A stretch of DNA of 64,000 nucleotides from an uncultured Clostridia bacterium (GCA_947166385.1 CAMVEB010000002.1:124001-188000), one strand, 5' to 3'. Shown: positions 7,274 to 16,774, numbered from the stretch's first letter. Notes: a model not told the origin generated them from the letters alone. Translations and numbers: made by a program.

Positions 7274-9235
7274 ATGAAATATCTTCAGAAACTGGGAAAG
7301 GCTTTGATGCTGCCGGTATCCTGCATGCCGATCTGCGCTTTGCTGATGGGCCTGGGATACTGTCTGTGCCCGGCGGCCATGCAGGGCGGAGATGTCTCCG
7401 GGGTTGCGGCGAGCATCGGATTTTTCATGATCAAGGCCGGCGGGGCCCTGATTGACAATATTGCCTGGCTCTTTGTGATCGGCGTCGGGATCGGCATGTC
7501 GGAAGGAAACGACGGAACCGGCGCGCTGGCCGCCCTGGTTTCCTGGCTGATGATCATCACGCTGCTGAACGCGGATACGATCAAAACCATGATTCCTTCC
7601 ATGGCGGAGGATGAAAACCGTCTGCTGGCCTTTTCCAAAATCAACAACCCGTTTATCGGAATTCTGTCTGGCATCATCGGTTCGGTCTGCTATAACCGGT
7701 TTCACAAAACGAAACTGCCGGACTGGCTGTCCTTTTTCAGCGGAAAGCGGGCTGTGGCCATTATCGCGGGGGTGTTCTCCATCGCGTTCGCCTTTGTGCT
7801 CATGATCATCTGGCCGCTGATCTTCTCCGGGCTGACGGCCCTGGGGCACGGGATTGAGAAACTCGGCCCGGCCGGCGCCGGCCTCTATGCTTTCCTGAAC
7901 CGGCTGCTGATTCCCTTCGGGCTGCATCACGCGCTGAATAATGTCTTCTGGTTTGATACCATCGGCCTGGGCGACCTGACCCATTTCTGGGCAGGACAGA
8001 CCAGCGCGGATGTAACCTGGTCTCTGGGCATGTACATGTCCGGATTCTTCCCCTGCATGATGTTCGGCGTTCCGGCCGCGGCCCTGGCCATGATCCGGAG
8101 CGCGAAGCCAGCCAGACGGAAAGCGGCCATGGGCATTCTGCTTTCGAGCGCGGTCTGTTCGTTTGTCTGCGGGGTCACGGAACCCTTTGAGTTCAGCTTC
8201 ATGTTCCTGTCCCCGGTGCTGTATTTTGTGTATGCGCTGCTGTATGGGATTGTGACCTTTCTGTCGGTCATCACGGGCTTCCGGGCGGGGTTCTGCTTCT
8301 CCGGCGGCGTCACTGATCTGATCTTCTCCGCCTCGCTGCCGGCGGCGGCGAAGACCTGGCTGATTCTTCCGCTGGGGGCAATAGCCTTTGCGCTGTTCTA
8401 TACAGTATTCCGGTTCACGATTCCCAGATGGAACCTGAAGACACCGGGACGGGAGGATGAGGAAAACGCGCCGCGGCCGGACATCCCGGAAACCGCAGGC
8501 AGCGGCGGCGGAAAGTATGCCGCCATGGCCGCGACCATTCTCCGGGGACTGGGCGGAGCGGAAAACGTTCTGTCCGTTGATCACTGCATCACCCGTCTGC
8601 GGCTGGAAGTGAAGGAGATGAGCCGGACGGATGAGAAGGTGATCCGGTCCTCCGGCGCGGCGGGTGTGATCCGGCCGGGGAAGAATGCCCTGCAGGTGGT
8701 GATCGGCACCTCCGTGCAGTTTGTCGCGGAGGAGCTGAAAGCGCTGTGCCATGCTCCGGAGAAACCCCAAACACCGCACCGGCATGTCACCCGGGAGGAT
8801 CTGATCTTCCACATTCCCGCCGATCTGACGGGTCAGAACCATTTTGAATATCGCCTCACGGACAAAACCGGCATTCATTCATCTGCCGACGGCGAACTGA
8901 TTCCCATGGAAGAGATTCCGGACCCTGTTTTCTCGGGCGGAATCATGGGAGAATGCGTCGGGATTATCCCGGAGAACGGAAGCATCTACGCCCCAATCAG
9001 CGGAACAGTAACCGCGGTGGCGGTGACAAAGCACGCCGTCTCCCTGCGGGGGGAGGACGGGAAGGAAATCCTGGTCCATGCCGGGCTGGATACCGTGAAA
9101 CTCAACGGGGAAGGGTTCAAAGTGCTTGCCGCGGCAGGGGAACAGGTGAAGCAGGGACAGCAGATCATGGAAGCGGATATCCGGCTGATCCGCGAAAGGG
9201 GATTCAACCCGATCATCATCGTTGTTCAGATATGA
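7274..9235 (+). CDS. PTS glucose/N-acetylglucosamine-type transporter, EIICBA
   Basis: Phosphotransferase permease of 653 residues with all three domains in the order IIC-IIB-IIA. Residues 1 to about 390 are the membrane IIC domain, including the conserved PFGLHHALNNVFW loop. IIB follows with the phosphocysteine C438 in SVDHCITRLR. IIA (about 530-653) carries H587 (TKHAVSL) and the phosphoryl-accepting H602 (ILVHAGLDTV). It imports and phosphorylates a hexose or amino sugar using HPr. The exact sugar is not readable; Glc or GlcNAc is most likely. The start has AGGAGG upstream. The nearby NagZ-like gene would fit a GlcNAc economy, but that link is inference. Confidence 0.9.
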   Translation: MKYLQKLGKALMLPVSCMPICALLMGLGYCLCPAAMQGGDVSGVAASIGFFMIKAGGALIDNIAWLFVIGVGIGMSEGNDGTGALAALVSWLMIITLLNADTIKTMIPSMAEDENRLLAFSKINNPFIGILSGIIGSVCYNRFHKTKLPDWLSFFSGKRAVAIIAGVFSIAFAFVLMIIWPLIFSGLTALGHGIEKLGPAGAGLYAFLNRLLIPFGLHHALNNVFWFDTIGLGDLTHFWAGQTSADVTWSLGMYMSGFFPCMMFGVPAAALAMIRSAKPARRKAAMGILLSSAVCSFVCGVTEPFEFSFMFLSPVLYFVYALLYGIVTFLSVITGFRAGFCFSGGVTDLIFSASLPAAAKTWLILPLGAIAFALFYTVFRFTIPRWNLKTPGREDEENAPRPDIPETAGSGGGKYAAMAATILRGLGGAENVLSVDHCITRLRLEVKEMSRTDEKVIRSSGAAGVIRPGKNALQVVIGTSVQFVAEELKALCHAPEKPQTPHRHVTREDLIFHIPADLTGQNHFEYRLTDKTGIHSSADGELIPMEEIPDPVFSGGIMGECVGIIPENGSIYAPISGTVTAVAVTKHAVSLRGEDGKEILVHAGLDTVKLNGEGFKVLAAAGEQVKQGQQIMEADIRLIRERGFNPIIIVVQI

Positions 9236-9264
9236 ACTGTCCGGACGACGGATCCAATCTCTGT

Positions 9265-9293
9265 TTGATACGGGGATCATAATATGATACAAT
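9265..9293 (+). promoter_or_regulatory. Sigma-A-type promoter of the peptide ABC operon
   Basis: TTGATA and TACAAT are separated by exactly 17 bases, about 85 bases upstream of the substrate-binding protein start. Confidence 0.6.
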
Positions 9294-9379
9294 CATCCTA
9301 TCGGTACATTCCGAAAACCGCCTTCCGGGACGGGAAATCGTGAGACTTTTGAAACAAAATGATTCAGGAGGGAATCTGT

Positions 9380-10960
9380 ATGAGAAAGATAACCGTATTG
9401 CTGACTGTGCTGGCGCTGGTACTGGCCCTTTGCGCTCCGGCAGCCTACGCCGAGGAGGAAGGGCTGCTGACCACAGCGGTGCTCTATGATATTACCACGA
9501 TGGACGCGGCCCATACGACGGACAACTACCTGGTTCCGATGAACGTTTTTGACCGGCTGTTTGAGACCCGGCTTGTGGACGGAACCGGCCAGGTGGTGAA
9601 CAGCCTGTGCGCCGATTTCAGCGTCAGCGAGGACGGGCTGACCTATGATTTCACCCTGCGGGACGGGATCGTCTTCTCCAACGGGAGCGCGCTGACCGCC
9701 TCCGACGTGCAGTTTACCTTTGAACGGCTGCTGACCATTGCCGACCAGAACACTGACATTCCGCTGGAAGTCGTCGGCGGAGAGGCGATGATGAAAGGGG
9801 AGGCGAAGTCGCTGGAAGGCTTTAACGTGAAGGATGACACGCATTTCTCCATCACGCTGAACGCCCCGAACGCAGGCTTCCTCGCGGAACTGTCCGCACC
9901 GGCCATGTCGATCGTCGACGCGGAGACGATGGGCGCGCAGTTCGGCGTGGAACCGGCGGACACCATCGGCACCGGTCCCTATGCTGTGACCGAGTGGGTT
10001 GTGAACGATCACTACACGCTGGAATACAATCCCCGGTACTGGGGAGAGGCGCCGAGCGTCAGGAAGCTGATCGTCCGCGTGATTCCGGATGCCAACACGC
10101 AGAACCTGATGTTCCAGAACGGGGAACTCGACCTGATCGACCTGGCGTCCCTGGACAGCGCGATCGTTGAATCGACCTACAAGGTGAACTATCCGGATCA
10201 GATCGTCAGTACTCCGATGGTGGGCGTGGTTTACCTTTCCATGAACGAAAACCAGGCCTTCCTGAAGGATGTCCAGGTGCGGAAGGCCATCGGCGCGGCG
10301 ATCGACAGCGATACGATCATCAGCAGCATCTATAACGGAAACGCCGTGCGGGAGCAGGGCATTATTCCCACCGGGGTCTGGGGCCACAACAGCGAACTGA
10401 AGAGCTTCACCTACGATCCGGACGCGGCCCGGAAGATCCTGCAGGACGCCGGATACCAGGACGGCAGCATTTCCTTTGAACTGTCGATGGATTCCTCCGC
10501 GGACAGCAATATCCAGCTTGTTTACCAGTTCATCAGCCAGCAGCTGAAGGCTGTCGGAATCAACGCGACGGTCAAGACTTATGATCACGCCAGCTGGCTG
10601 GCCCTGCGGAACGCCGGGGAGATGGACTCGTTTGTCGCCCGCTGGGGAATGGACTACAACGATCCGGCCAACATTATGTACACTTTCTTCGGGAACGCGC
10701 AGAACAGCGCCATCCGCAGCCAGAACTATCCGGACACCGAAATCATGGCCCGGGTCGCCGCTGCGTCCGCCATTATTGACGACGCGGAGCGGGAAGCTGA
10801 ATACCAGGCGCTTGAAAAGAAGATCATCTGCGAGGATGCCGCGTGGGTTCCGATGTTTACCACCCTGCACCTCTACTGCATCGGGAACAGGGTTCAGAGC
10901 TTTACGCCGCAATGGGCAGGCTTCACTGACTTCTATGCTGCCGATGTCACGCTGAAATGA
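9380..10960 (+). CDS. ABC peptide-type substrate-binding protein (SBP family 5)
   Basis: Extracytoplasmic solute-binding protein of 526 residues for a peptide/nickel-type importer. The ATG at 9380 follows AGGAGG and begins a classical signal peptide ending near APAAYA-EEE. The Cys in that segment is not in a good lipobox, so type I cleavage is favoured, which is unusual for a Gram-positive binding protein with no lipid anchor. The family 5 core is clear: YDFTLRDGIVFSNGSALTASDVQFTFERL, then GTGPYAVTEW, YNPRYWGEAPSV, and VRKAIGAAIDSDTII. The stop overlaps the next start (ATGA). Specificity could be dipeptides, oligopeptides or glycans. Confidence 0.9.
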   Translation: MRKITVLLTVLALVLALCAPAAYAEEEGLLTTAVLYDITTMDAAHTTDNYLVPMNVFDRLFETRLVDGTGQVVNSLCADFSVSEDGLTYDFTLRDGIVFSNGSALTASDVQFTFERLLTIADQNTDIPLEVVGGEAMMKGEAKSLEGFNVKDDTHFSITLNAPNAGFLAELSAPAMSIVDAETMGAQFGVEPADTIGTGPYAVTEWVVNDHYTLEYNPRYWGEAPSVRKLIVRVIPDANTQNLMFQNGELDLIDLASLDSAIVESTYKVNYPDQIVSTPMVGVVYLSMNENQAFLKDVQVRKAIGAAIDSDTIISSIYNGNAVREQGIIPTGVWGHNSELKSFTYDPDAARKILQDAGYQDGSISFELSMDSSADSNIQLVYQFISQQLKAVGINATVKTYDHASWLALRNAGEMDSFVARWGMDYNDPANIMYTFFGNAQNSAIRSQNYPDTEIMARVAAASAIIDDAEREAEYQALEKKIICEDAAWVPMFTTLHLYCIGNRVQSFTPQWAGFTDFYAADVTLK

Positions 10961-11880
10961 CGCACACGATTTTCCGGCGCTTCCTGCAGGCGCTGGCGGT
11001 ATTGCTCGGGGTGGCGCTGCTGCTGTTCATCATGCTGCGCATTGTTCCGGGGAATCCCGTCGCCACCATGATGGGCGAGCATGCCAACCAGGAAACCATT
11101 GACCGGATGACGGCCGAACTCGGCCTGGATCAGCCGATTCATATTCAGTTTTTCCGCTACATCGGCGACGCGTTCCGCGGGGAATTCGGAACGAGCTATT
11201 CCCTGAAGCGGCCTGTTTCCCAACTGATGGGGGCCGCTTTCGGGAACACGCTGAAGCTGGCCCTGGCGGCGTCGCTGTTCGCCTGGATTCTCGGGATTGT
11301 CTGCGGGGTCCTGGCCGCTGTCCGGAAGGATGGGATTCCGGACCGCCTGTTCATGGGATTTTCGCTGCTGGGCGTCTCCATGCCGGTTTTCATGGTGGCG
11401 ATGCTGCTGCAGTACCTTTTTGCCTATCACCTGCACTGGCTTCCCATCTCCGGGACGGACAGCTGGAAGGGGTATATCCTTCCCGCGGTTGCCCTGGGAT
11501 GGAATTCCGCCGGCAGCATTGCCCGGCTTGTGCGTTCAACGCTGCTGGACATCCTGCAGGAGGACTACATTGACACGGCGAGGGCCAAGGGACTCGGACA
11601 GATCCGCGTCATCCTGCGGCACGGCCTGCGCAACACGATGCTTCCGGTGATTACCATGATGGCCATCCAGTTTTCCGGGCTGCTTTCCGGCGCGGTGATC
11701 ACGGAAACCATTTTCTCCATCAACGGAATCGGCCGGCTGGCCGTTCAGGCCATTTCTGGAAGGGATATTCCCCTGCTGCAGGGGACGACGCTTTTCTCCA
11801 CGCTGGTGGTGATTCTCGGAAACTTCCTTGCGGATTCCCTCTATACCGTGCTGGATCCGAGGATCCGGAAAGAGAAGTGA
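10957..11880 (+). CDS. ABC transporter permease, DppB/OppB type
   Basis: Inner-membrane permease of 307 residues for the peptide-type importer. The N-terminus is the family hallmark FRRFLQALAVLLGVALLLFIMLRIVPGNP with the first membrane helix. The coupling region DYIDTARAKGLGQIRVILRHGLRNTMLP contains the EAA-loop pattern that docks on the ATPase, followed by hydrophobic segments to the C-terminus (LDPRIRKEK). It is translationally coupled to the binding protein by a 4-base overlap and to the next permease. Confidence 0.92.
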   Translation: MTHTIFRRFLQALAVLLGVALLLFIMLRIVPGNPVATMMGEHANQETIDRMTAELGLDQPIHIQFFRYIGDAFRGEFGTSYSLKRPVSQLMGAAFGNTLKLALAASLFAWILGIVCGVLAAVRKDGIPDRLFMGFSLLGVSMPVFMVAMLLQYLFAYHLHWLPISGTDSWKGYILPAVALGWNSAGSIARLVRSTLLDILQEDYIDTARAKGLGQIRVILRHGLRNTMLPVITMMAIQFSGLLSGAVITETIFSINGIGRLAVQAISGRDIPLLQGTTLFSTLVVILGNFLADSLYTVLDPRIRKEK

Positions 11881-12806
11881 GAGAGATGAAGCAACGACAG
11901 AAAAAAGAAAAAAAGGAGCAGGGCGTCCTGGCAGCCGAGCTGGAGAGCCAGATCGGCGAGGCGCAGACCTTCGGCACCCTGATGCGCCGCATGGCCCGGG
12001 GAAACAGGCTGGCTGTCTTTTCGTTCGCGCTGATTCTCCTGTTTATCCTCGCGGCGGCGTTCGCGCCGCTGCTGACGCAGTACGCACCCGATGAGATGGA
12101 CCTGATGCACCGGCTGGCGCCGCCGTCCGCCGAACACCTGCTCGGCACGGACGAGGGCGGACGGGACGTGCTGACACGACTTCTCTACGGCGCCCGGGTT
12201 TCCCTGCTGATCGGGATCGTTCCCACGCTGCTGAGCATGGTGATCGGCGCGGCGCTCGGGATCATTGCCGGCACTTCTGACGGAATCATCAATACGGTGA
12301 TCATGCGGGCGGCGGATATCATGCTGGCTTTTCCGTCGATCCTGCTGGCCATGGTTTTCATGTTCATGCTCGGCGACGGAATCGGCAACGTTTTCCTGAC
12401 GTTGGCGGTGGTCAGCTGGGCCAGCGTCGCGCGGGTCGTGCGGGCGGAAACGCTGAAGCTGAGGCAGCAGGAATATGTGGAGGCCGCCCGTGTGATCGGC
12501 GTCCGGAAAAACAAAATTCTCCTGCGGCACATTCTGCCCAACTGCATTCCGACCATGATTGTGCTGTTCACGCTGAATGTGCCCGCCTCCATCCTGACGG
12601 AGAGCAGCCTCAGCTTCCTCGGACTGGGAATTCAGCCGCCCAGCGCCTCCTGGGGACTGATGGTCAATCTCGGCAGGCAGTATCTGTACAATGCGCCATG
12701 GCTGTGCTTTGTTCCGTGCGTGGCGATCATGCTGATCGTGCTGGCCTTCAACTTTCTGGGCGACGGGCTGCGCGACGTGCTGGATCCGCACCTGAGCCGC
12801 CGATAG
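11877..12806 (+). CDS. ABC transporter permease, DppC/OppC type
   Basis: Second permease, about 309 residues, with the charged N-terminal tail typical of DppC (KQRQKKEKKEQG), an N-terminal membrane helix, AEHLLGTDEGGRDVLTRLLYGAR (the DppC signature) and the EAA loop QEYVEAARVIGVRKNKILLRHILPN. The GTG at 11877 overlaps the previous stop; an ATG at 11886 is an alternative start. The operon appears to end here without the two ATPases that normally follow. DppD/DppF-type genes occur at 18267-20200. Confidence 0.9.
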   Translation: MREMKQRQKKEKKEQGVLAAELESQIGEAQTFGTLMRRMARGNRLAVFSFALILLFILAAAFAPLLTQYAPDEMDLMHRLAPPSAEHLLGTDEGGRDVLTRLLYGARVSLLIGIVPTLLSMVIGAALGIIAGTSDGIINTVIMRAADIMLAFPSILLAMVFMFMLGDGIGNVFLTLAVVSWASVARVVRAETLKLRQQEYVEAARVIGVRKNKILLRHILPNCIPTMIVLFTLNVPASILTESSLSFLGLGIQPPSASWGLMVNLGRQYLYNAPWLCFVPCVAIMLIVLAFNFLGDGLRDVLDPHLSRR

Positions 12807-12848
12807 GCAGCCAGGTCAGCAAGCAACGATTTTGATTACAGGTTTCTC

Positions 12849-13394
12849 TTATCGAATCGCCTTTTCCCACTCTTCCCGGGTTATCATACAGGTGTACTCT
12901 CCCGACGTCTTCCCGGTTTTCGGATAGGTACGGGTCCCCTTATCATCTATGCACTTCATCCCAATCCTGCGCATCACACCAAAGGAAGCCGGATTGTTGA
13001 TGTCACACTGGGCGTATACTTTGCTGATTTTCAGATTTTCAAACGCAAAATCCAGAATCGCGGAAGCGGCTTCCGATGCGTATCCCCGGTTTCTGTAATT
13101 CCTGTGGATGATCCATCCCAGCGTGGCATAGGATCTGTCTTCGCTGTGGCCAAGATCACAGTCGCATCCGCCGATGATTCTTCCATCCAGAAGAATAACA
13201 AATTCAAAGCTGGTCTGATCCGCCGACTTCCACTCTTCCGCGTTTTTCTTTACGAACTCCGCGGTCTCCTCAAATGTTTCATTCGGGAGGAAGTACATCA
13301 TGGTCAGGCTCTTATCCCCTGCGTATTCGTGAATTGCTTTTTCATCACCCATTTGAATCGGCCTGATTGTCAGACGCCTGGTTTTTATTTCCAT
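12849..13394 (-). CDS. GNAT acetyltransferase, RimJ/RimL-like
   Basis: Acetyltransferase of 181 residues in the ribosomal-protein-acetylase-like branch. It opens with TRRLTIRPIQMGDEKAI, typical of the Acetyltransf_3 group. The acetyl-CoA loop is IIHRNYRNRGYASEAASAIL, and the C-terminal NNPASFGVMRRIGMKC is the characteristic N-x-x-S-x-x-v-x-x-k/r-x-G-M/F element. The start follows a GGCGG on the minus strand. The target may be an N-terminal amine or a small molecule; it is not determined. It sits in the block that separates the two halves of the peptide transporter. Confidence 0.85.
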   Translation of the reverse strand: MEIKTRRLTIRPIQMGDEKAIHEYAGDKSLTMMYFLPNETFEETAEFVKKNAEEWKSADQTSFEFVILLDGRIIGGCDCDLGHSEDRSYATLGWIIHRNYRNRGYASEAASAILDFAFENLKISKVYAQCDINNPASFGVMRRIGMKCIDDKGTRTYPKTGKTSGEYTCMITREEWEKAIR

Positions 13395-13418
13395 TTTTCC
13401 GCCTTCTTTATGGATGTC

Positions 13419-14405
13419 CTACTGCTTCAGGATCTGATCAATGCGATCCAGCTCGTCCCGGGTAAAATCCTTCTTTTTCAGGGCTTCCACATTTTCCCTG
13501 ATCTGGGAGGCACGGGAAGCACCCAGAATCACAGAAGTCAGGGAATTCCGCAGATCCCAGACGGTGGCCATCTGAGCCAGGGTCTGACCGCGATCCCGGG
13601 CAATCTCCCCCAGAGCCCGGATCTTCACCAGAAGGGATTCCGTGATTCTGCTTTCACTGAGGAAGGGGGAAGCGGAGGCCGCACGGGAATCAGCGGGAAT
13701 GCCATGGAGGTATCTGTCGGTCAGGAGCCCCTGGGCCAGCGGACAGAAGCAGACGGATCCGATCCCTTCCCGGGTCAGCGTCGGCTCCAGAGATTCAAAG
13801 AACTCCCGGTCCAGCATGTTATATCTTGGCTGGTGAACCGTCAGGGGCGTTCCCAGCTGGCGGAGAAGCTCCGCCATCTTCCGGGTCTGCTCCGGATTGT
13901 AATTGGACACGCCCACATACAGGGCCTTGCCGCTGCGAACGATGTGATTCAGGGCGGAGGCGGTTTCCTCCATGGGCGTATCCGGATCCGGCCGGTGATG
14001 ATAGAAGATATCCACATACTCCAATCCCATGCGCCGGAGGCTCTGATCCAGGGAGGCGATCAGATATTTCCTGGACCCGTGATCCCCATAAGGTCCGGGC
14101 CACATGGTATAACCGGCCTTCGTGGAAATGATCAGCTCATCCCGGTAGGCGGAAAGCTCCTGGCGCAGAATTTTCCCCATGTTCTCCTCGGCAGAGCCGG
14201 GAGGCGGACCGTAATTGTTCGCAAGATCGAAATGCGTAATCCCGAGATCAAAAGCCGTGGTCACCATCTCCGCCATGTTGGCGTACACGGAAGAAGATCC
14301 GAAGTTATGCCACATGCCGAGGGACATGGCGCTGAGCATGAGGCCGCTGTTTCCGCAGCGGTTGTAATGCATTTCCGTATAGCGGTTTTCATCTGCCTGG
14401 TACAT
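13419..14405 (-). CDS. Aldo/keto reductase, YghZ-like
   Basis: NADPH-dependent oxidoreductase of 328 residues with the (beta/alpha)8 AKR fold. The motif GITHFDLANNYGPPPGSAEE carries the catalytic Asp and Tyr, LIISTKAGYTM carries the Lys, and YVDIFYHHRPDPDTPMEET carries the His. The C-terminal coenzyme segment includes SVILGASRASQIRENVEAL. The GPPPGSAEENMG insertion is typical of the YghZ/Gpr group, which reduces L-glyceraldehyde 3-phosphate and related aldehydes; the physiological substrate here is unknown. The start follows AGGAGA. It is probably cotranscribed with the downstream acetyltransferase. Confidence 0.9.
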   Translation of the reverse strand: MYQADENRYTEMHYNRCGNSGLMLSAMSLGMWHNFGSSSVYANMAEMVTTAFDLGITHFDLANNYGPPPGSAEENMGKILRQELSAYRDELIISTKAGYTMWPGPYGDHGSRKYLIASLDQSLRRMGLEYVDIFYHHRPDPDTPMEETASALNHIVRSGKALYVGVSNYNPEQTRKMAELLRQLGTPLTVHQPRYNMLDREFFESLEPTLTREGIGSVCFCPLAQGLLTDRYLHGIPADSRAASASPFLSESRITESLLVKIRALGEIARDRGQTLAQMATVWDLRNSLTSVILGASRASQIRENVEALKKKDFTRDELDRIDQILKQ

Positions 14406-14525
14406 ATTGATATCTCCTGTTCATTTATTTCAGCAATTCGTTCCTCCGGCATCATCGCATATCTCCGAAAAAAAATCCAGCCTTTTTCGCAATTATGGAT
14501 GATATTGCATGAAATTCATAAAAAC

Positions 14526-14554
14526 TTGCCGTTCTTTTCCGCCTGTGATATCAT
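14526..14554 (+). promoter_or_regulatory. Candidate promoter of the secreted protein gene
   Basis: TTGCCG and TATCAT are 17 bases apart in the divergent gap between the aldo/keto reductase and the exported protein gene. The match is moderate. Confidence 0.4.
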
Positions 14555-14603
14555 GATACGCGAAAGCACCGTTGCTACCAGATATGAAATGGAGGAAAAC
14601 ACC

Positions 14604-15491
14604 GTGAAAAAGATTTTTGCGCTGATCCTGGCGGTTCTGATGGCGTTTACTGCCTGCGCCGCCCTGGCGGAAGAAGAAGGAAAGCTGGCCCCCATGTTTG
14701 CCACCGTGGGCGAGGCGTTGGACGCATCGGGAGATCCCCCGGTTACCGGAAACAATGAAGATTATTGCTCCGTCATTACCATGCAGGACGGAATCTGGTA
14801 CCGTCACATCGCCTATACGGACGAAAAGGCGAAGGAACTGCAGAATGCCATCTATTCCGCAGAGATCGAGGAACTGGAAGCCGCCTTTGCCGCTTCGGAG
14901 GAGTACAACAAAACGCTGCCCATTGCTTACAGCGAAGCCTTCACGGTCCAGCCCATGCCCCAGGAAGAACTGGATGCGCTGGTGGGCAAGACGATCGGGG
15001 AACTCCGGGCTGCGGGCTATACGGATGCTCAGTCCGGATCCGATGGGGACGACGTTGTCTTTGTGATGCGCAGCGGCCTGTTCGAGTATGCGATGGTGGT
15101 GGACGCGGACGTTGATGCCTATATCAAGGCCACCGAAGAGGACGAGACGGGTAATCCCGGCGGTGACTTCGTGATCAAGAGCGCGGCGTTTGACGGCATC
15201 AGCAGTGACGCCTGCATGCTGGAGTATCATACCGACGGCACCATGGAAGAGCAGCCGGATCCCTTCGCGGATCTGACCGCGGTGACCGCCGCCGTTCTGG
15301 AAAAGATTCAGGCCATCGCCAACGGGGAAGAAGTAGATATGGAAGCCTTTGCCGCCGAACTGAAAGAGCAGTATCCGGATATGGCCGAGATGATTGACTC
15401 CTATCTGGAACTGTACAAAACCCTCGGCGCCGAAGTGTTTATCTCCATGATGAACTCCGCCGCTGAAGACAGCGCCGCGCCTCAGGAATAA
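14604..15491 (+). CDS. Exported acidic protein of unknown function
   Basis: A GTG at 14604 is preceded by GGAGG with eight-base spacing and begins a signal peptide (KKIFALILAVLMAFTACAALA-EEE). A much longer open frame extends upstream but runs antisense through the aldo/keto reductase and is not the gene. The mature part, about 270 residues, is strongly acidic. It has two segments around TIGELRAAGYTDAQSG and DDVVFVMRSGLFEYAMVVDADV, similar to repeats seen in secreted clostridial proteins of unknown role. A Cys (FTACAA) could be a weak lipobox. I do not recognise a family. Confidence 0.7.
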   Translation: MKKIFALILAVLMAFTACAALAEEEGKLAPMFATVGEALDASGDPPVTGNNEDYCSVITMQDGIWYRHIAYTDEKAKELQNAIYSAEIEELEAAFAASEEYNKTLPIAYSEAFTVQPMPQEELDALVGKTIGELRAAGYTDAQSGSDGDDVVFVMRSGLFEYAMVVDADVDAYIKATEEDETGNPGGDFVIKSAAFDGISSDACMLEYHTDGTMEEQPDPFADLTAVTAAVLEKIQAIANGEEVDMEAFAAELKEQYPDMAEMIDSYLELYKTLGAEVFISMMNSAAEDSAAPQE

Positions 15492-15512
15492 ACCAGCACA
15501 GGAAACATTTTT

Positions 15513-15537
15513 CCCATCCGGGTATGCCCCGGACGGG
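15513..15537 (+). terminator. Terminator-like hairpin after the exported protein gene
   Basis: A 10 bp stem with one mismatch (CCCATCCGGG with CCCGGACGGG, 5-base loop) lies 21 bases after the stop. The following T-tract is poor (AATTTCTG). Confidence 0.45.
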
Positions 15538-15904
15538 AATTTCTGCAAAATGGCGGCATTGATCGCGATGACGGATGTATTTAAATAACTATAAATTCAT
15601 AATGAGTATTTTTATCAAAATATAAAAGAACACTTGTGTCCCATCCGACTTTATGATATACTATCATCACGGAACCGTGGGGACAGTTCCCAATGAAAAG
15701 GCAAACACCGGCTCGAGCAGCCGGCGTTCTTTTTCTGCCAATTTGATGACATGGAGGCGGCGCAGGAACGGCTGGAGACAATTTTCGCCAAAGCAAGGCA
15801 GAAGCAGGAATGAGCAGAATTGAAAAAAGTTCCTCTCAAAAAAAGTTCCTCTCGAAAATTTCTCCAAGCAGGCACAGAACAACAGGAAGCGATCGGCCAT
15901 CCTA
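15538..15904. other. Non-coding gap with hairpins and a possible gene remnant
   Basis: No convincing gene is present. The first part is AT-rich. An inverted repeat (GGAAC...GTTCC) lies at 15671-15690 and a terminator-like stem at 15708-15724. A short frame at about 15750-15812 would encode MEAAQERLETIFAKARQKQE, which reads like the C-terminus of a lost gene, but it has no ribosome binding site. Confidence 0.4.
15708..15735 (+). terminator. Intrinsic terminator-like hairpin
   Basis: CCGGCT, a 5-base loop and AGCCGG are followed by CGTTCTTTTTCT. No intact gene lies directly upstream on this strand, so it may mark the end of a lost gene or a small RNA. Confidence 0.4.
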
Positions 15905-16774
15905 TCAGCTGTTTGGCATACACGAATCTTCTGTAAAGTCATATACAGGCATAAAAACGGGGTGTTCTTCCAGATGGCGATTCGGCCTGTGAAGCGCCAG
16001 AATGGTCTGTCCTTCTTTGCTGCGGAACAGCATACCGTGGCCGCCGTCTTTCCGGAAAAGCGGCGGGAGCTGTCTGAAATTCCCGGTGATTTCTCCGGTG
16101 TCGGATTCCGCCAGGCCCTGGGTGTATCCGTCTTCCGAAAAGGAAGACCACAGGCAGAACAGCCGTCCTTTCCCGTTCCGCCACAGGAACGGGCCATCCG
16201 TGACATAACCCCGGTGTCCGGAAGAATGCCCGGATTCTTTTGCCCAGACTGCCTCAGATGCCCGGAACAGGAGCCGGGGTTCCCCGGAAGCTGCCTTCAG
16301 ATCTTCCGTCAGCGGCATGGCCAGGATCTCTCCGTCACCGACCTGTATCCATTCATGGCAGAAGACCATCCAGGGTTTTCCCTGCCGATCTGCATAGAAC
16401 GTTCCGTCCAGACAGTCCCAGGCGGCAGGCGTTACGGGGCCGTCAGACCAGGGAACGAAAGGCCCCGCGGGTGACGATGATTTCAGAACAGCCGTCCCTC
16501 TGTGCCGATCTTCGCTCTTGAAGCTTGCGAACATGAAGTAAGCGCCCTGCCAGGGATGCACCTCCGGCGCCCAGTAGTTCCGATCCGCCCAGAATGTCCC
16601 GTCATTCTCAAAGCAGGGGAACGGTCCTTCCCAGTTTTCCAGGTCTATGCCCGTAAAAACATCAAACCCGGTGGCCGGGCCCCAGCAGGTTGCTCCGCGT
16701 GTTCCGTAAAGATAGTAGGTATCACCATCGAGCAACACAAAAGGATCCCGAAGATTGATTTCATTTGTCTTCAT
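15905..16774 (-). CDS. Glycoside hydrolase family 43-like protein
   Basis: Five-bladed beta-propeller glycosidase of about 289 residues related to GH43 arabinosidases/xylosidases. INLRDPFVLLDGDTYYLYGT provides the catalytic-base Asp of blade 1. NYWAPEVHPWQGAYFMFAS is the second-blade signature. LDGTFYADRQGKPWMVFCHEW holds the region of the catalytic Glu and pKa-modulating Asp, and GGHGMLF closes the fold. There is no signal peptide, so it is probably intracellular. The start at 16774 follows GGGAG with suitable spacing; a longer frame from 16810 lacks this. It fits a plant polysaccharide economy with the pectin genes. The exact glycosidic specificity is not readable. Confidence 0.82.
   Translation of the reverse strand: MKTNEINLRDPFVLLDGDTYYLYGTRGATCWGPATGFDVFTGIDLENWEGPFPCFENDGTFWADRNYWAPEVHPWQGAYFMFASFKSEDRHRGTAVLKSSSPAGPFVPWSDGPVTPAAWDCLDGTFYADRQGKPWMVFCHEWIQVGDGEILAMPLTEDLKAASGEPRLLFRASEAVWAKESGHSSGHRGYVTDGPFLWRNGKGRLFCLWSSFSEDGYTQGLAESDTGEITGNFRQLPPLFRKDGGHGMLFRSKEGQTILALHRPNRHLEEHPVFMPVYDFTEDSCMPNS

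Noticed and set aside
13104-14603. A long plus-strand extension of the exported protein frame
   Set aside because: It runs antisense through the acetyltransferase and aldo/keto reductase. The real start is the GTG at 14604 with GGAGG and a signal peptide.
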